DNA from: an uncultured Collinsella sp.
GTDB lineage: Bacteria; Actinomycetota; Coriobacteriia; Coriobacteriales; Coriobacteriaceae
Reading direction: 5' to 3'
DNA: 7,476 nucleotides
NCBI GenBank assembly: GCA_900752275.1
Contig: CAADUS010000090.1
Location: 1-7,476 of the forward strand
Below are positions 1-5,259 of the stretch, piece by piece. How positions within the stretch are numbered: position 1 is the first letter of the stretch; each line of letters opens with the position of its first letter. A model generated the notes under the pieces. That model had not been told where the DNA came from, did not search any database, and saw only the letters and a list, made by a program, of their open reading frames with translations. Both the position numbers and the translations under genes were made by a program.

Positions 1-143
1 ACAAGACATAGGCAGCGCAGCCCAACCATGACAAATACCTGCCCTGGCGCGAGAGCTCACCCGGCCCCTGAACATACCGACCGGGACCGCCATAAACCAT
101 GGGAAGCGCCATACGAGAATCTGCCCTTTCATCAACAACAATT

Positions 144-172
144 GGTGCAAAGCAACCTGACCCCTTTGCCCC
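144..172 (-). repeat. Palindromic intergenic repeat, copy 1, downstream of gldA
   Basis: Read on the minus strand, this element contains CAAAGGGG, then T, CAGG, three variable bases and CTTTG. Its stem is GCAAAG (169-164) pairing with CTTTGC (152-147) around an 11-base loop, plus two more G-C pairs beyond one mismatch. It begins 15 bases after the gldA stop codon and is in sense orientation in that transcript. The bases after it on the minus strand are only moderately T-rich (ATTGTTGTTGAT), so it could be a weak terminator or a 3'-end stabilising hairpin. It matches the element at 7446-7476 at 17 of 21 core positions, which is why it is called a repeat rather than an isolated hairpin. Confidence 0.6.
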
Positions 173-186
173 TTCCTTAGCTTGAT

Positions 187-1287
187 TTACTCATCCATGA
201 GATAGTAGTGGCCCAGCGCGTCGGCACCCAGGATGGCGTTTGCGACCATCTCGGGCGTCACCTCAAACGGCATGTTGCACATGGTGTCATCGGGCGCGCA
301 GGCGGCCTCGGCAACAATCATGGCCTGCTCGCGCGTAAGCTCGGCAACGCCAAGTTCCTTCATCGTGACCGGCAGGCCCAGCTCAATGCAGAAGCCCAAG
401 ACTTCCTCGAGCTTCTCGGTCGGGGCATCCTCGAGTACCAGCTGGACGATGGTGCCAAAGGCGACCTTCTCGCCGTGATACATGCCGTGGCACTCGGGCA
501 GCATCGTCAGGCCATTGTGGATGGCATGAGCAGCAGCAAGGCCCGAGCTCTCAAAGCCAATGCCCGAAAGCAGCGTATTGGCCTCGATGATATGCTCGAC
601 GGCAGGCGTGAGCGCACCCTTCTCCAACGCGACCTTGGCCTTGACGCCATCGGCCATAAGCGTCTCGTAGCAGAGCTTGGCGAGCGCCAGGCCGGCCATT
701 CCGCCCTTGCCGCCGGCGCAAGTGCCACCGTCGGCATCGTGCGTCGCCTGGGCCTCAAAGTAAGTTGCGAGCGCATCGCCCATACCGGAAACCGTCAGGC
801 GCACCGGGCTCGCCGCGATAACCGTCGTATCCATCAGGACAATGTTGGGGTTTGCCTTAAGGAACAGGTACTTATCGAACTGGCCGTCGTCGGTGTAGAG
901 CACCGAAAGTGCCGAGCACGGCGCATCGGTCGAGGCGATGGTGGGGCAAATGATAACCGGGGACTCCAGGTAGTAGGCAACGGCCTTGGCGGTGTCGAGG
1001 ATCTTGCCGCCACCGACGCCGACGATGATATCGCAACCGTTGTCGCGCGCGAGCGCCACCAAACGGTCGACCTCGCCCTTGGAGCACTCGCCATTAAAGT
1101 CCTCAAACAGCAGCTCGGCCTTAGCCTCGGCAAAGCCGCCCTCGATCTTGGCACCGACGCGCTTCTTGCCCGAAGGCGTCACAATAACGAGGGCCTTAGC
1201 GCCGAGCGGCTCGACATAGGAGCCGAGCTTGGCGAGCTCGTCCGGACCCTGGATGTACTTGCTGGGGCTATTGAAAATTGCAGCCAT
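187..1287 (-). CDS. gldA: Glycerol dehydrogenase (NAD+, zinc-dependent)
   Basis: This 366-residue cytoplasmic enzyme should oxidise glycerol to dihydroxyacetone with NAD+, the first step of anaerobic glycerol use, or run in reverse. The length and sequence track E. coli GldA (367 residues) closely. The nucleotide-binding GGGKILDTAK lies at 92-101, followed by the family-typical PTIASTDAPCSALSVLYTD at 115-133, in which D121 matches the substrate-site Asp. The zinc ligands are D171 (in GMGDALATYFEA), H254 (in GLAAAHAIHNGL) and H271 (in YHGEKVAFGT), at the same numbers as in E. coli. The N-terminus, with SPSKYIQG at 7-14, supports this start; the ribosome site is weak (GGGA, 5 bases before ATG). 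It lies just after the terminator of the iron alcohol dehydrogenase. No dihydroxyacetone kinase is in view. Some GldA enzymes also act on hydroxyacetone or 1,2-propanediol, so the physiological substrate is inferred. Confidence 0.94.
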   Translation of the reverse strand: MAAIFNSPSKYIQGPDELAKLGSYVEPLGAKALVIVTPSGKKRVGAKIEGGFAEAKAELLFEDFNGECSKGEVDRLVALARDNGCDIIVGVGGGKILDTAKAVAYYLESPVIICPTIASTDAPCSALSVLYTDDGQFDKYLFLKANPNIVLMDTTVIAASPVRLTVSGMGDALATYFEAQATHDADGGTCAGGKGGMAGLALAKLCYETLMADGVKAKVALEKGALTPAVEHIIEANTLLSGIGFESSGLAAAHAIHNGLTMLPECHGMYHGEKVAFGTIVQLVLEDAPTEKLEEVLGFCIELGLPVTMKELGVAELTREQAMIVAEAACAPDDTMCNMPFEVTPEMVANAILGADALGHYYLMDE

Positions 1288-1301
1288 AACTATCCCATTC
1301 T

Positions 1302-1348
1302 CTAAAAGAAAAAAGAAAGGGGCTCCGTACGGATACGTGCGGAGCCCC
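1302..1348 (-). terminator. Rho-independent terminator after the iron alcohol dehydrogenase
   Basis: On the minus strand a perfect 9-bp stem (GGGGCTCCG at 1348-1340 with CGGAGCCCC at 1327-1319) is extended inward by three more pairs after one mismatch. It is followed directly by the T-rich run TTTCTTTTTTCTTTT. This is a textbook intrinsic terminator, starting 22 bases after the stop codon of the alcohol dehydrogenase gene. It is one-directional: the plus-strand sequence after the hairpin has no T-run. The T-run ends about 15 bases before the gldA start codon, so the element also forms the gldA leader. Confidence 0.9.
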
Positions 1349-1370
1349 TCGTTACGATAACAAGAGTCGA

Positions 1371-2594
1371 TTAGAAATCGATGTCGGTGTCGTAGTAGCA
1401 GGCCTTGAGAATCTTCTCGAAGTCGGCAGCCTTGGTCTCACGCGGGTTCTCGGGCGTGCAGGCGTCGGTCTCGGCGTTCGCGGCAATCTCGGGCAGCTTG
1501 GCGAGGAACTCCTCCTCGGAAACCATCTGCGGGTTCTCGGCGTCGACCTTCACGCCGCCATTCGCGTAATCCTTGATGGACTGCGGAATGTTGAGCTGGT
1601 CGTTGAGGTCGCGAATCTTCTGGACGAGCGCAGCGATGAGCTCCTCGTTGGTCTCGCCGGGAAGGTGCAGGATCTCCTTGGCCACGTAAGCGTAACGCTC
1701 GGCAGCACGCGGGTCCTTGGAGTTCCACTGGATGACCTTGCCCAGGTACATGGCGTTAGCAGCACCGTGGATGATGTGGCCGTTCTCGAAGGCAGCACCG
1801 GTCTTGTGAGCCATGGAGTGAACGATGCCGAGCAGGCCCGAGGAGAAGGCGATACCGGCGATGCACTGAGCCTCGTGCATGTGTTGACGGGCCTCATGGT
1901 CGCCAGCATAGGACTTGGGCAGCCACTCGACGATCTCGCGGATGCCGTGCAGAGCGTTGGCGTCGGTGAACATAGAGGCGCAGGTAGAAACGTAGGCCTC
2001 CATGCAGTGGGTCAGAGCGTCCATGCCGGTGTGAGCGCACAGCTTGGCGGGCATGGTGTAGGTGAGCTCGGGGTCGACGATGGCGACATCAGGGGTGATG
2101 TTGAAGTCGGCCAGCGGGTACTTGATGCCCTTGGCGTAGTCGGTAATGACGGAGAACGCGGTGACCTCGGTAGCGGTGCCGGAGGTAGAGGAGATGGCGC
2201 AGAAATGAGCCTTCTGACGCAGCTCGGGGAAGCTGAACGGCTGGATGATGTTATCGAAGGACTCCTCGGGATACTCGTAGAAGACCCACATGGCCTTAGC
2301 GGCATCGATGGGCGAGCCGCCGCCGATGGCGATAATCCAGTCGGGCTCGAACTCGCGCATGGCCTCGGCGCCCTTCATGACCGTCTCGATGGACGGGTCG
2401 GACTCGACGCCCTCGAACAGCTTGACCTCGAAACCGCCTTCCTTAAGGTCGGCCTCAACGTCCTGCAGGAACCCGCCGCGGCGCATAGAGCTGCCGCCAG
2501 AAACGATGATGGCCTTCTTGCCCTTGAGGTTCTTCACCTCGTGGCGAGCGCCCTCACCAAAGTACAGATCGCGAGGATTGGTAAAACGTCCCAT
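1371..2594 (-). CDS. Iron-containing alcohol dehydrogenase (butanol dehydrogenase-like)
   Basis: This 407-residue enzyme is of the group III metal-dependent alcohol dehydrogenase family and interconverts an aldehyde and an alcohol with NAD(P)H in the cytoplasm. It resembles the clostridial butanol dehydrogenase-type proteins across its length (EFEPDWIIAIGGGSPIDAAK at 81-100, SSTSGTATEVTAFSVITDY at 135-153, PLADFNITPDVAIVD at 160-174, DACTPENPR at 377-385). Expected metal ligands are D192 and H196 (HTGMDALTH), H263 (SMAHKTGA) and H276 (IIHGAANA). The nucleotide-facing stretch SGGSSM (32-37) lacks the acidic residue that NAD-specific FucO carries there, so NADP(H) use is plausible. An ENG insertion (270-272) precedes the last histidine ligand compared with the usual FHIPHG pattern. 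The start at 2594 is chosen because AGGAGG lies 6 bases upstream; an in-frame start at 2645 would add 17 unrelated residues. The substrate cannot be read from sequence. Confidence 0.93.
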   Translation of the reverse strand: MGRFTNPRDLYFGEGARHEVKNLKGKKAIIVSGGSSMRRGGFLQDVEADLKEGGFEVKLFEGVESDPSIETVMKGAEAMREFEPDWIIAIGGGSPIDAAKAMWVFYEYPEESFDNIIQPFSFPELRQKAHFCAISSTSGTATEVTAFSVITDYAKGIKYPLADFNITPDVAIVDPELTYTMPAKLCAHTGMDALTHCMEAYVSTCASMFTDANALHGIREIVEWLPKSYAGDHEARQHMHEAQCIAGIAFSSGLLGIVHSMAHKTGAAFENGHIIHGAANAMYLGKVIQWNSKDPRAAERYAYVAKEILHLPGETNEELIAALVQKIRDLNDQLNIPQSIKDYANGGVKVDAENPQMVSEEEFLAKLPEIAANAETDACTPENPRETKAADFEKILKACYYDTDIDF

Positions 2595-2600
2595 ACTGTG

Positions 2601-2606
2601 CCTCCT
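2601..2606 (-). promoter_or_regulatory. Ribosome binding site of the iron alcohol dehydrogenase
   Basis: The minus strand reads AGGAGG, 6 bases before the ATG at 2594. This perfect Shine-Dalgarno match at good spacing decides the start codon in favour of the 407-residue form. Confidence 0.88.
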
Positions 2607-2634
2607 AAACAAGCCCCTCTTAGACTTGCGTATA

Positions 2635-2661
2635 TAACGGAGCACCCGATTGGCTCCGTTA
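2635..2661 (-). promoter_or_regulatory. Inverted repeat in the alcohol dehydrogenase leader
   Basis: TAACGGAGC (2635-2643) and GCTCCGTTA (2653-2661) form a perfect 9-bp inverted repeat with a 9-base centre, ending about 40 bases before the start codon. It is either a regulator site or an RNA hairpin in the 5' leader. No T-run follows it on the minus strand, so it is not an ordinary terminator. An AT-rich block, TTATATA, lies right beside it on the minus strand and could be a -10 element, but no matching -35 was found. The function is unknown. Confidence 0.5.
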
Positions 2662-2699
2662 GGACCGTTTTGCGCGTTGCCGGCGATGACAATGCGCGA

Positions 2700-2725
2700 T
2701 GTCTGAACGTCTCAACGCTCAGACA
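2700..2725. promoter_or_regulatory. Operator-like 26-bp near-palindrome
   Basis: Half-sites TGTCTGA-A-CGT and ACG-C-TCAGACA face each other around four central bases (CTCA), with a single mismatched pair. This symmetry and size are typical of a dimeric repressor site. On the minus strand a -10-like TAAAAT (2737-2732) lies just upstream, so the palindrome would cover the start of an alcohol dehydrogenase transcript. No -35 box could be assigned and the regulator is not identified. Confidence 0.45.
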
Positions 2726-3038
2726 AACACTATTTTACCGTTCTGGTTGGTCAGTTATTCACCTAAAGCCGATAATGATGAAACGTTTTTTCTATCCCTG
2801 AAGACCCTTGTGGGGCATTCATACTCCCAAGCTGGGCAAACGTTTTATCAGGGTTAACTACATATCCCGGGCAGGGCTGTGCCCCTCAAAAATGTGCCCC
2901 GTTCGCCGTCAAAAATCGACCGTTTACGGCACTGTGATACCACTCGGTCGTCCAAGGTGCCGACATTTGTGCGACATCCGTCTTCGTGGTGCAAAGGTGC
3001 AAGTCCAAGTGCGGCACCCCCGGTGTGCCACATGCGGG

Positions 3039-3060
3039 TAAACTAGAACTTTATATAGAA
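3039..3060 (+). promoter_or_regulatory. AT-rich promoter-like block before the helical-repeat operon
   Basis: A TAAACT hexamer (3039-3044) and a TTTATATAG stretch (3050-3058) sit about 35-55 bases before the start codon, in an otherwise GC-rich region. Either could be a -10 element. No good TTGACA-like -35 lies at 16-18 bases, so this is a position guess rather than a defined promoter. Confidence 0.3.
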
Positions 3061-3082
3061 ATATTTGAACCCTAACCGCAGC

Positions 3083-3090
3083 AAAGGAGG
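3083..3090 (+). promoter_or_regulatory. Ribosome binding site of the first helical-repeat gene
   Basis: AAAGGAGG lies four bases before the ATG at 3095. It fixes this ATG as the start, rather than the in-frame TTG at 3065, which would place the Shine-Dalgarno sequence inside the coding region. Confidence 0.85.
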
Positions 3091-3094
3091 CCCC

Positions 3095-4171
3095 ATGGCA
3101 TTCGACCCCATTCAAGAGGATTGCCATCGCCTCGTTCTTGAGGCCTTGCGCCGCGACAATATTCCCCTCACCGACGGCCCCGCCGTCGAGCGTCTGATGG
3201 AACAGTTCACCCGTAACCCCGCGCCGCTCATCGTGCACGACCGCGACCGAGCTGGGCATCTGATTGCCAAGGTCGTCGAGGCTGTCGACTACCGCATCCC
3301 CTTTATCCCCGACGACGCCCAGGCAGAGCAAGAAGAAGCCGCAGCCGAGAACATGCTCCGCGAGGCAGCCGCGCTCGATCCGGCCAACTGGGATGCCCAG
3401 CGCATGCTGACGGCGCTCACCGCCGAATCCAACGAGGAATACGTACAGTATCTGGTTTCCAAGTGCGACGAGGTGGAGCACGATCTGGCGCTCAAGATTG
3501 CCTCGGCGCAGGACCCCTACGAACGTGAGGCCGCAGGCGACCTGACCCGCCGTCCCTACCTGCGCTGGCTTGCCGCCTTGGCATCGCGCGCGCTCATTAG
3601 CGGCCGCTACCGCATGTCGCTGGATGCCGCGAATCGCAGCCTGGACTTTGCGCCCAACGACCCCGCCGGCGTCCGCCATACCGCGATGCTTGCCATGGCA
3701 AAGCTCGAATACCCTGCCGAGGAGCTCAAGCGTTTTCGTTCCGCCCACTCCGTGCCCTATCTTGCCAACGCGCCGCTGCGCCGCCGTCCCAAAGATGCGG
3801 AGCGCGACCTGGACCCGTGGACGCTCATCGCACTGATGAGCGCAGCCTGGCGCGAGCTGGATTACGAGGGCGCCGAGCACTACCTGCGCATCCTGGTGCG
3901 CTCATGCCCGCACGCGGCCGAAGCACTCTACTTCCAAACCGAGTTTCCCGATGGCGTCTATGCTCGCGTCAATGTAGGTCCGGGCTCCACCGATGAGCTT
4001 GTCCTTGCCCTGTCCGAGGCGACGCCGGTGCTGCAGGAGGGCCTAGGCGCGCCCGACAACGCCAGCTTTGCCGCCTGGGTCGCCACCAACGACATCGTGC
4101 GCTCCCAGATCGACGAACGAATCCTGCGCGCGGCCGAACAGGGATTGCCGTTTAAGGGAGGAGACCTCTAA
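3095..4171 (+). CDS. Helical-repeat (TPR-like) protein of unknown function, first of a tandem pair
   Basis: This 358-residue soluble protein has no signal peptide or membrane segment. I do not recognise a named family. It looks mostly alpha-helical, with TPR-like helix pairs: about 82-132 (including LDPANWDAQRMLTAL at 94-108), 154-205 (RALISGRYRMSLDAANRSLD, then AMLAMAKLE) and 239-284 (DPWTLIALMSAAWRELDYEG at 240-259, then a helix ending at C271). The pattern of a helix, a Y/R-rich turn, an Ala-rich helix and a Pro/Asp/Asn loop is typical of tetratricopeptide scaffolds, although canonical TPR spacing is poor. The stretch 221-239 is rich in Arg and Asp. The gene opens an operon with a second, similar protein and murT-gatD. 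A scaffold or partner-binding role is a guess from the fold; no catalytic motif is visible. Confidence 0.85.
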   Translation: MAFDPIQEDCHRLVLEALRRDNIPLTDGPAVERLMEQFTRNPAPLIVHDRDRAGHLIAKVVEAVDYRIPFIPDDAQAEQEEAAAENMLREAAALDPANWDAQRMLTALTAESNEEYVQYLVSKCDEVEHDLALKIASAQDPYEREAAGDLTRRPYLRWLAALASRALISGRYRMSLDAANRSLDFAPNDPAGVRHTAMLAMAKLEYPAEELKRFRSAHSVPYLANAPLRRRPKDAERDLDPWTLIALMSAAWRELDYEGAEHYLRILVRSCPHAAEALYFQTEFPDGVYARVNVGPGSTDELVLALSEATPVLQEGLGAPDNASFAAWVATNDIVRSQIDERILRAAEQGLPFKGGDL

Positions 4172-5214
4172 TGGATCCGAGCGTCTACATCCCCGCCTAT
4201 CTGGAACGCACCTATCTGGCGTCGCACCCCGAACTCACCGATGCAGCACGCGAGCTTGTCCATAACGACATCAGCGCAAACCCTCACAAGTATGCGCAGA
4301 CCGAGCATGCCCAAGCGCTGCTGTCCTATGCCGGCGTTCATCGTCACTTGCTTGACGAGCTTCGTCGCATCGAAGACATGGGCAGCGACGAGGAGTTTGA
4401 GCAGACGCGCAACCGCCTGTTCGACGATATGCGCGATGAGCTGCTCAAGATTGTTCGCGTCGATGCGCATGTCCTCGACGCCCAGTTGCTCGCCATCATC
4501 CTGGCGGACACGCCCGTCGATGCCTGCCTGGGCGACTTGATGAAGCTCGAGACGAGTACGGCCGACTACCTGCAACAGAGCGTGCCCGGGTTTGATATGG
4601 AGGCCCCGCACTACTGGGCTAATAATGTTTTGGCCGACGGTGTCACCGCAGCAGACCTTACCGTGAGCGAGCCGGCGCTTATTGGCTGGCTTCACACGCT
4701 CGAGGCCATCTCGCAGCTGTGCATGGCGAGCGCTCGTTACCGTGCTGCCGCCAACTATTCTCGCCGCGTCCTTAAGGCAGAAGGCTATCCCACCCGAGCT
4801 GCCGGCACCGTCCTGCTCGCCCTCGCCCGCTTGGAAGACCAGGACGGCTTTTTTGCCCTGGCTCACCAGCTCGAGGAGCAGGTGGGAGCTGATGCACTCG
4901 AGAACTCCCCCTGGTACCTGCTCGCCCGCACGATTTTGCTGTTCAAAACAAACAAGATGCGTCCGGCGACACGCGCGCTGCGCGAGTTTGCCAACCGCTG
5001 CGAGGGCGGCGCGTTCTTCTTGCTGAACCCCATGTACCAGACGCCGTATCTTCCCTGCCGACCCGAGCCGCACGACCCGTGGGATCTTTCGCACCAGGCC
5101 GTTTGGGAGGCCGACGGCATTATCTCGGATACTCCCGACTTTGCCCCCTGGGCCAACGCTTGTGAAGACGTATCGCAGCTTGCCCAGGAATTTGCGCGCC
5201 GTTACGGCTTTTAA
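4171..5214 (+). CDS. Helical-repeat (TPR-like) protein of unknown function, second of a tandem pair
   Basis: This 347-residue cytoplasmic protein overlaps the previous gene by one base (TAATG) and has its own AGGGAGGAG ribosome site inside the end of that gene, so the two should be translationally coupled. It is largely helical, with no signal peptide or membrane helix. It matches the first protein in layout. VDAHVLDAQLLAIILAD (97-113) corresponds to LDPANWDAQRMLTAL. The W173 region with ARYRAAANYSRRVLK and LLALARLE corresponds to the W158 region there. PWYLLARTILLF (247-258) to C277 corresponds to PWTLIALMSAAW to C271, with the same 29-residue W-to-C spacing. The C-terminus (about 285-347) is Pro- and Trp-rich (YLPCRPEPHDPWD) and does not match its partner. 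No function is recognisable. A strong hairpin covers its stop codon, and murT-gatD follows after 45 bases. Confidence 0.87.
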   Translation: MDPSVYIPAYLERTYLASHPELTDAARELVHNDISANPHKYAQTEHAQALLSYAGVHRHLLDELRRIEDMGSDEEFEQTRNRLFDDMRDELLKIVRVDAHVLDAQLLAIILADTPVDACLGDLMKLETSTADYLQQSVPGFDMEAPHYWANNVLADGVTAADLTVSEPALIGWLHTLEAISQLCMASARYRAAANYSRRVLKAEGYPTRAAGTVLLALARLEDQDGFFALAHQLEEQVGADALENSPWYLLARTILLFKTNKMRPATRALREFANRCEGGAFFLLNPMYQTPYLPCRPEPHDPWDLSHQAVWEADGIISDTPDFAPWANACEDVSQLAQEFARRYGF

Positions 5215-5220
5215 CGGCGC
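5196..5220 (+). other. Hairpin spanning the stop codon before murT-gatD
   Basis: GCGCCGTTA (5196-5204) and TAACGGCGC (5212-5220) form a perfect 9-bp stem with a 7-base loop. The TAA stop codon of the second helical-repeat gene lies in the right arm. No T-run follows, so it is not an intrinsic terminator. An alternative small hairpin, GGCG-CAAA-CGCC (5216-5227), competes with it. A role in transcript processing or in coupling to the downstream gene is possible but inferred. Confidence 0.5.
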
Positions 5221-5259
5221 AAACGCCACGACCATGTCATTCACGTTAGGAACGGCTTC

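Larger units (their letters stand above)
2595..3094. other. 500-base divergent intergenic region without a convincing gene
   Basis: This region separates the minus-strand alcohol dehydrogenase from the plus-strand helical-repeat operon and should hold both promoters. Apart from the separately listed sites, the following can be seen. Two copies of AAACGTTTT lie at 2781-2789 and 2838-2846. CCCTGA (2796-2801) faces TCAGGG (2848-2853). CGACC (2917-2921) and GGTCG (2946-2950) flank a small CCGTTTACGG palindrome (2920-2929). A tandem GGTGCAAA/GGTGCAAG lies at 2988-3003, and a GGCAC/GTGCC hairpin at 3013-3029. The middle is less GC-rich than the flanking genes. The 77-codon plus-strand reading frame at 2808-3041 starts with TTG, has no ribosome site and resembles nothing known to me. 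Confidence 0.6.

Noticed and set aside
1..29. Minus-strand ATG at 27-29 opening a frame off the left edge
   Set aside because: Only nine codons are visible and the ribosome site is weak, so a gene start cannot be supported.
208..1305. Plus-strand 365-codon reading frame opposite gldA
   Set aside because: It is antisense to a clear glycerol dehydrogenase, low in complexity, and explained by GC-rich codon use leaving the opposite strand open. It has no ribosome site or recognisable domain.
2595..2645. Upstream start adding 17 residues to the iron alcohol dehydrogenase
   Set aside because: The extra residues do not match the family, the ATG at 2594 has a perfect AGGAGG at 6 bases, and the extension would run through that site and into the leader inverted repeat.
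1665..2801. Plus-strand 378-codon reading frame opposite the alcohol dehydrogenase
   Set aside because: It is the complement of conserved coding sequence, with a Gly/Asp/Val-rich translation and no domain.
2988..3003. GGTGCAAA/GGTGCAAG as a third copy of the palindromic repeat
   Set aside because: It shares only a short word with the element at 144-172 and lacks the CAGG and CTTTG parts and the stem.
2808..3041. 77-codon plus-strand frame in the intergenic region
   Set aside because: It has a TTG start, no Shine-Dalgarno sequence, an Arg/Cys-rich composition and no resemblance to a known small protein. Chance is the simpler explanation.
3065..3094. TTG start for the first helical-repeat gene
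   Set aside because: The ATG at 3095 has AAAGGAGG four bases upstream, and the extension would place that site inside the coding sequence.
2924..3880. Minus-strand 318-codon frame running from the first helical-repeat gene into the intergenic region
   Set aside because: Most of it mirrors the plus-strand gene, which has a strong ribosome site and fits the operon. The translation shows no known motif.
4168..5244. Minus-strand 358-codon frame opposite the second helical-repeat gene
   Set aside because: It is antisense to a gene supported by one-base coupling, a ribosome site and similarity to its neighbour.
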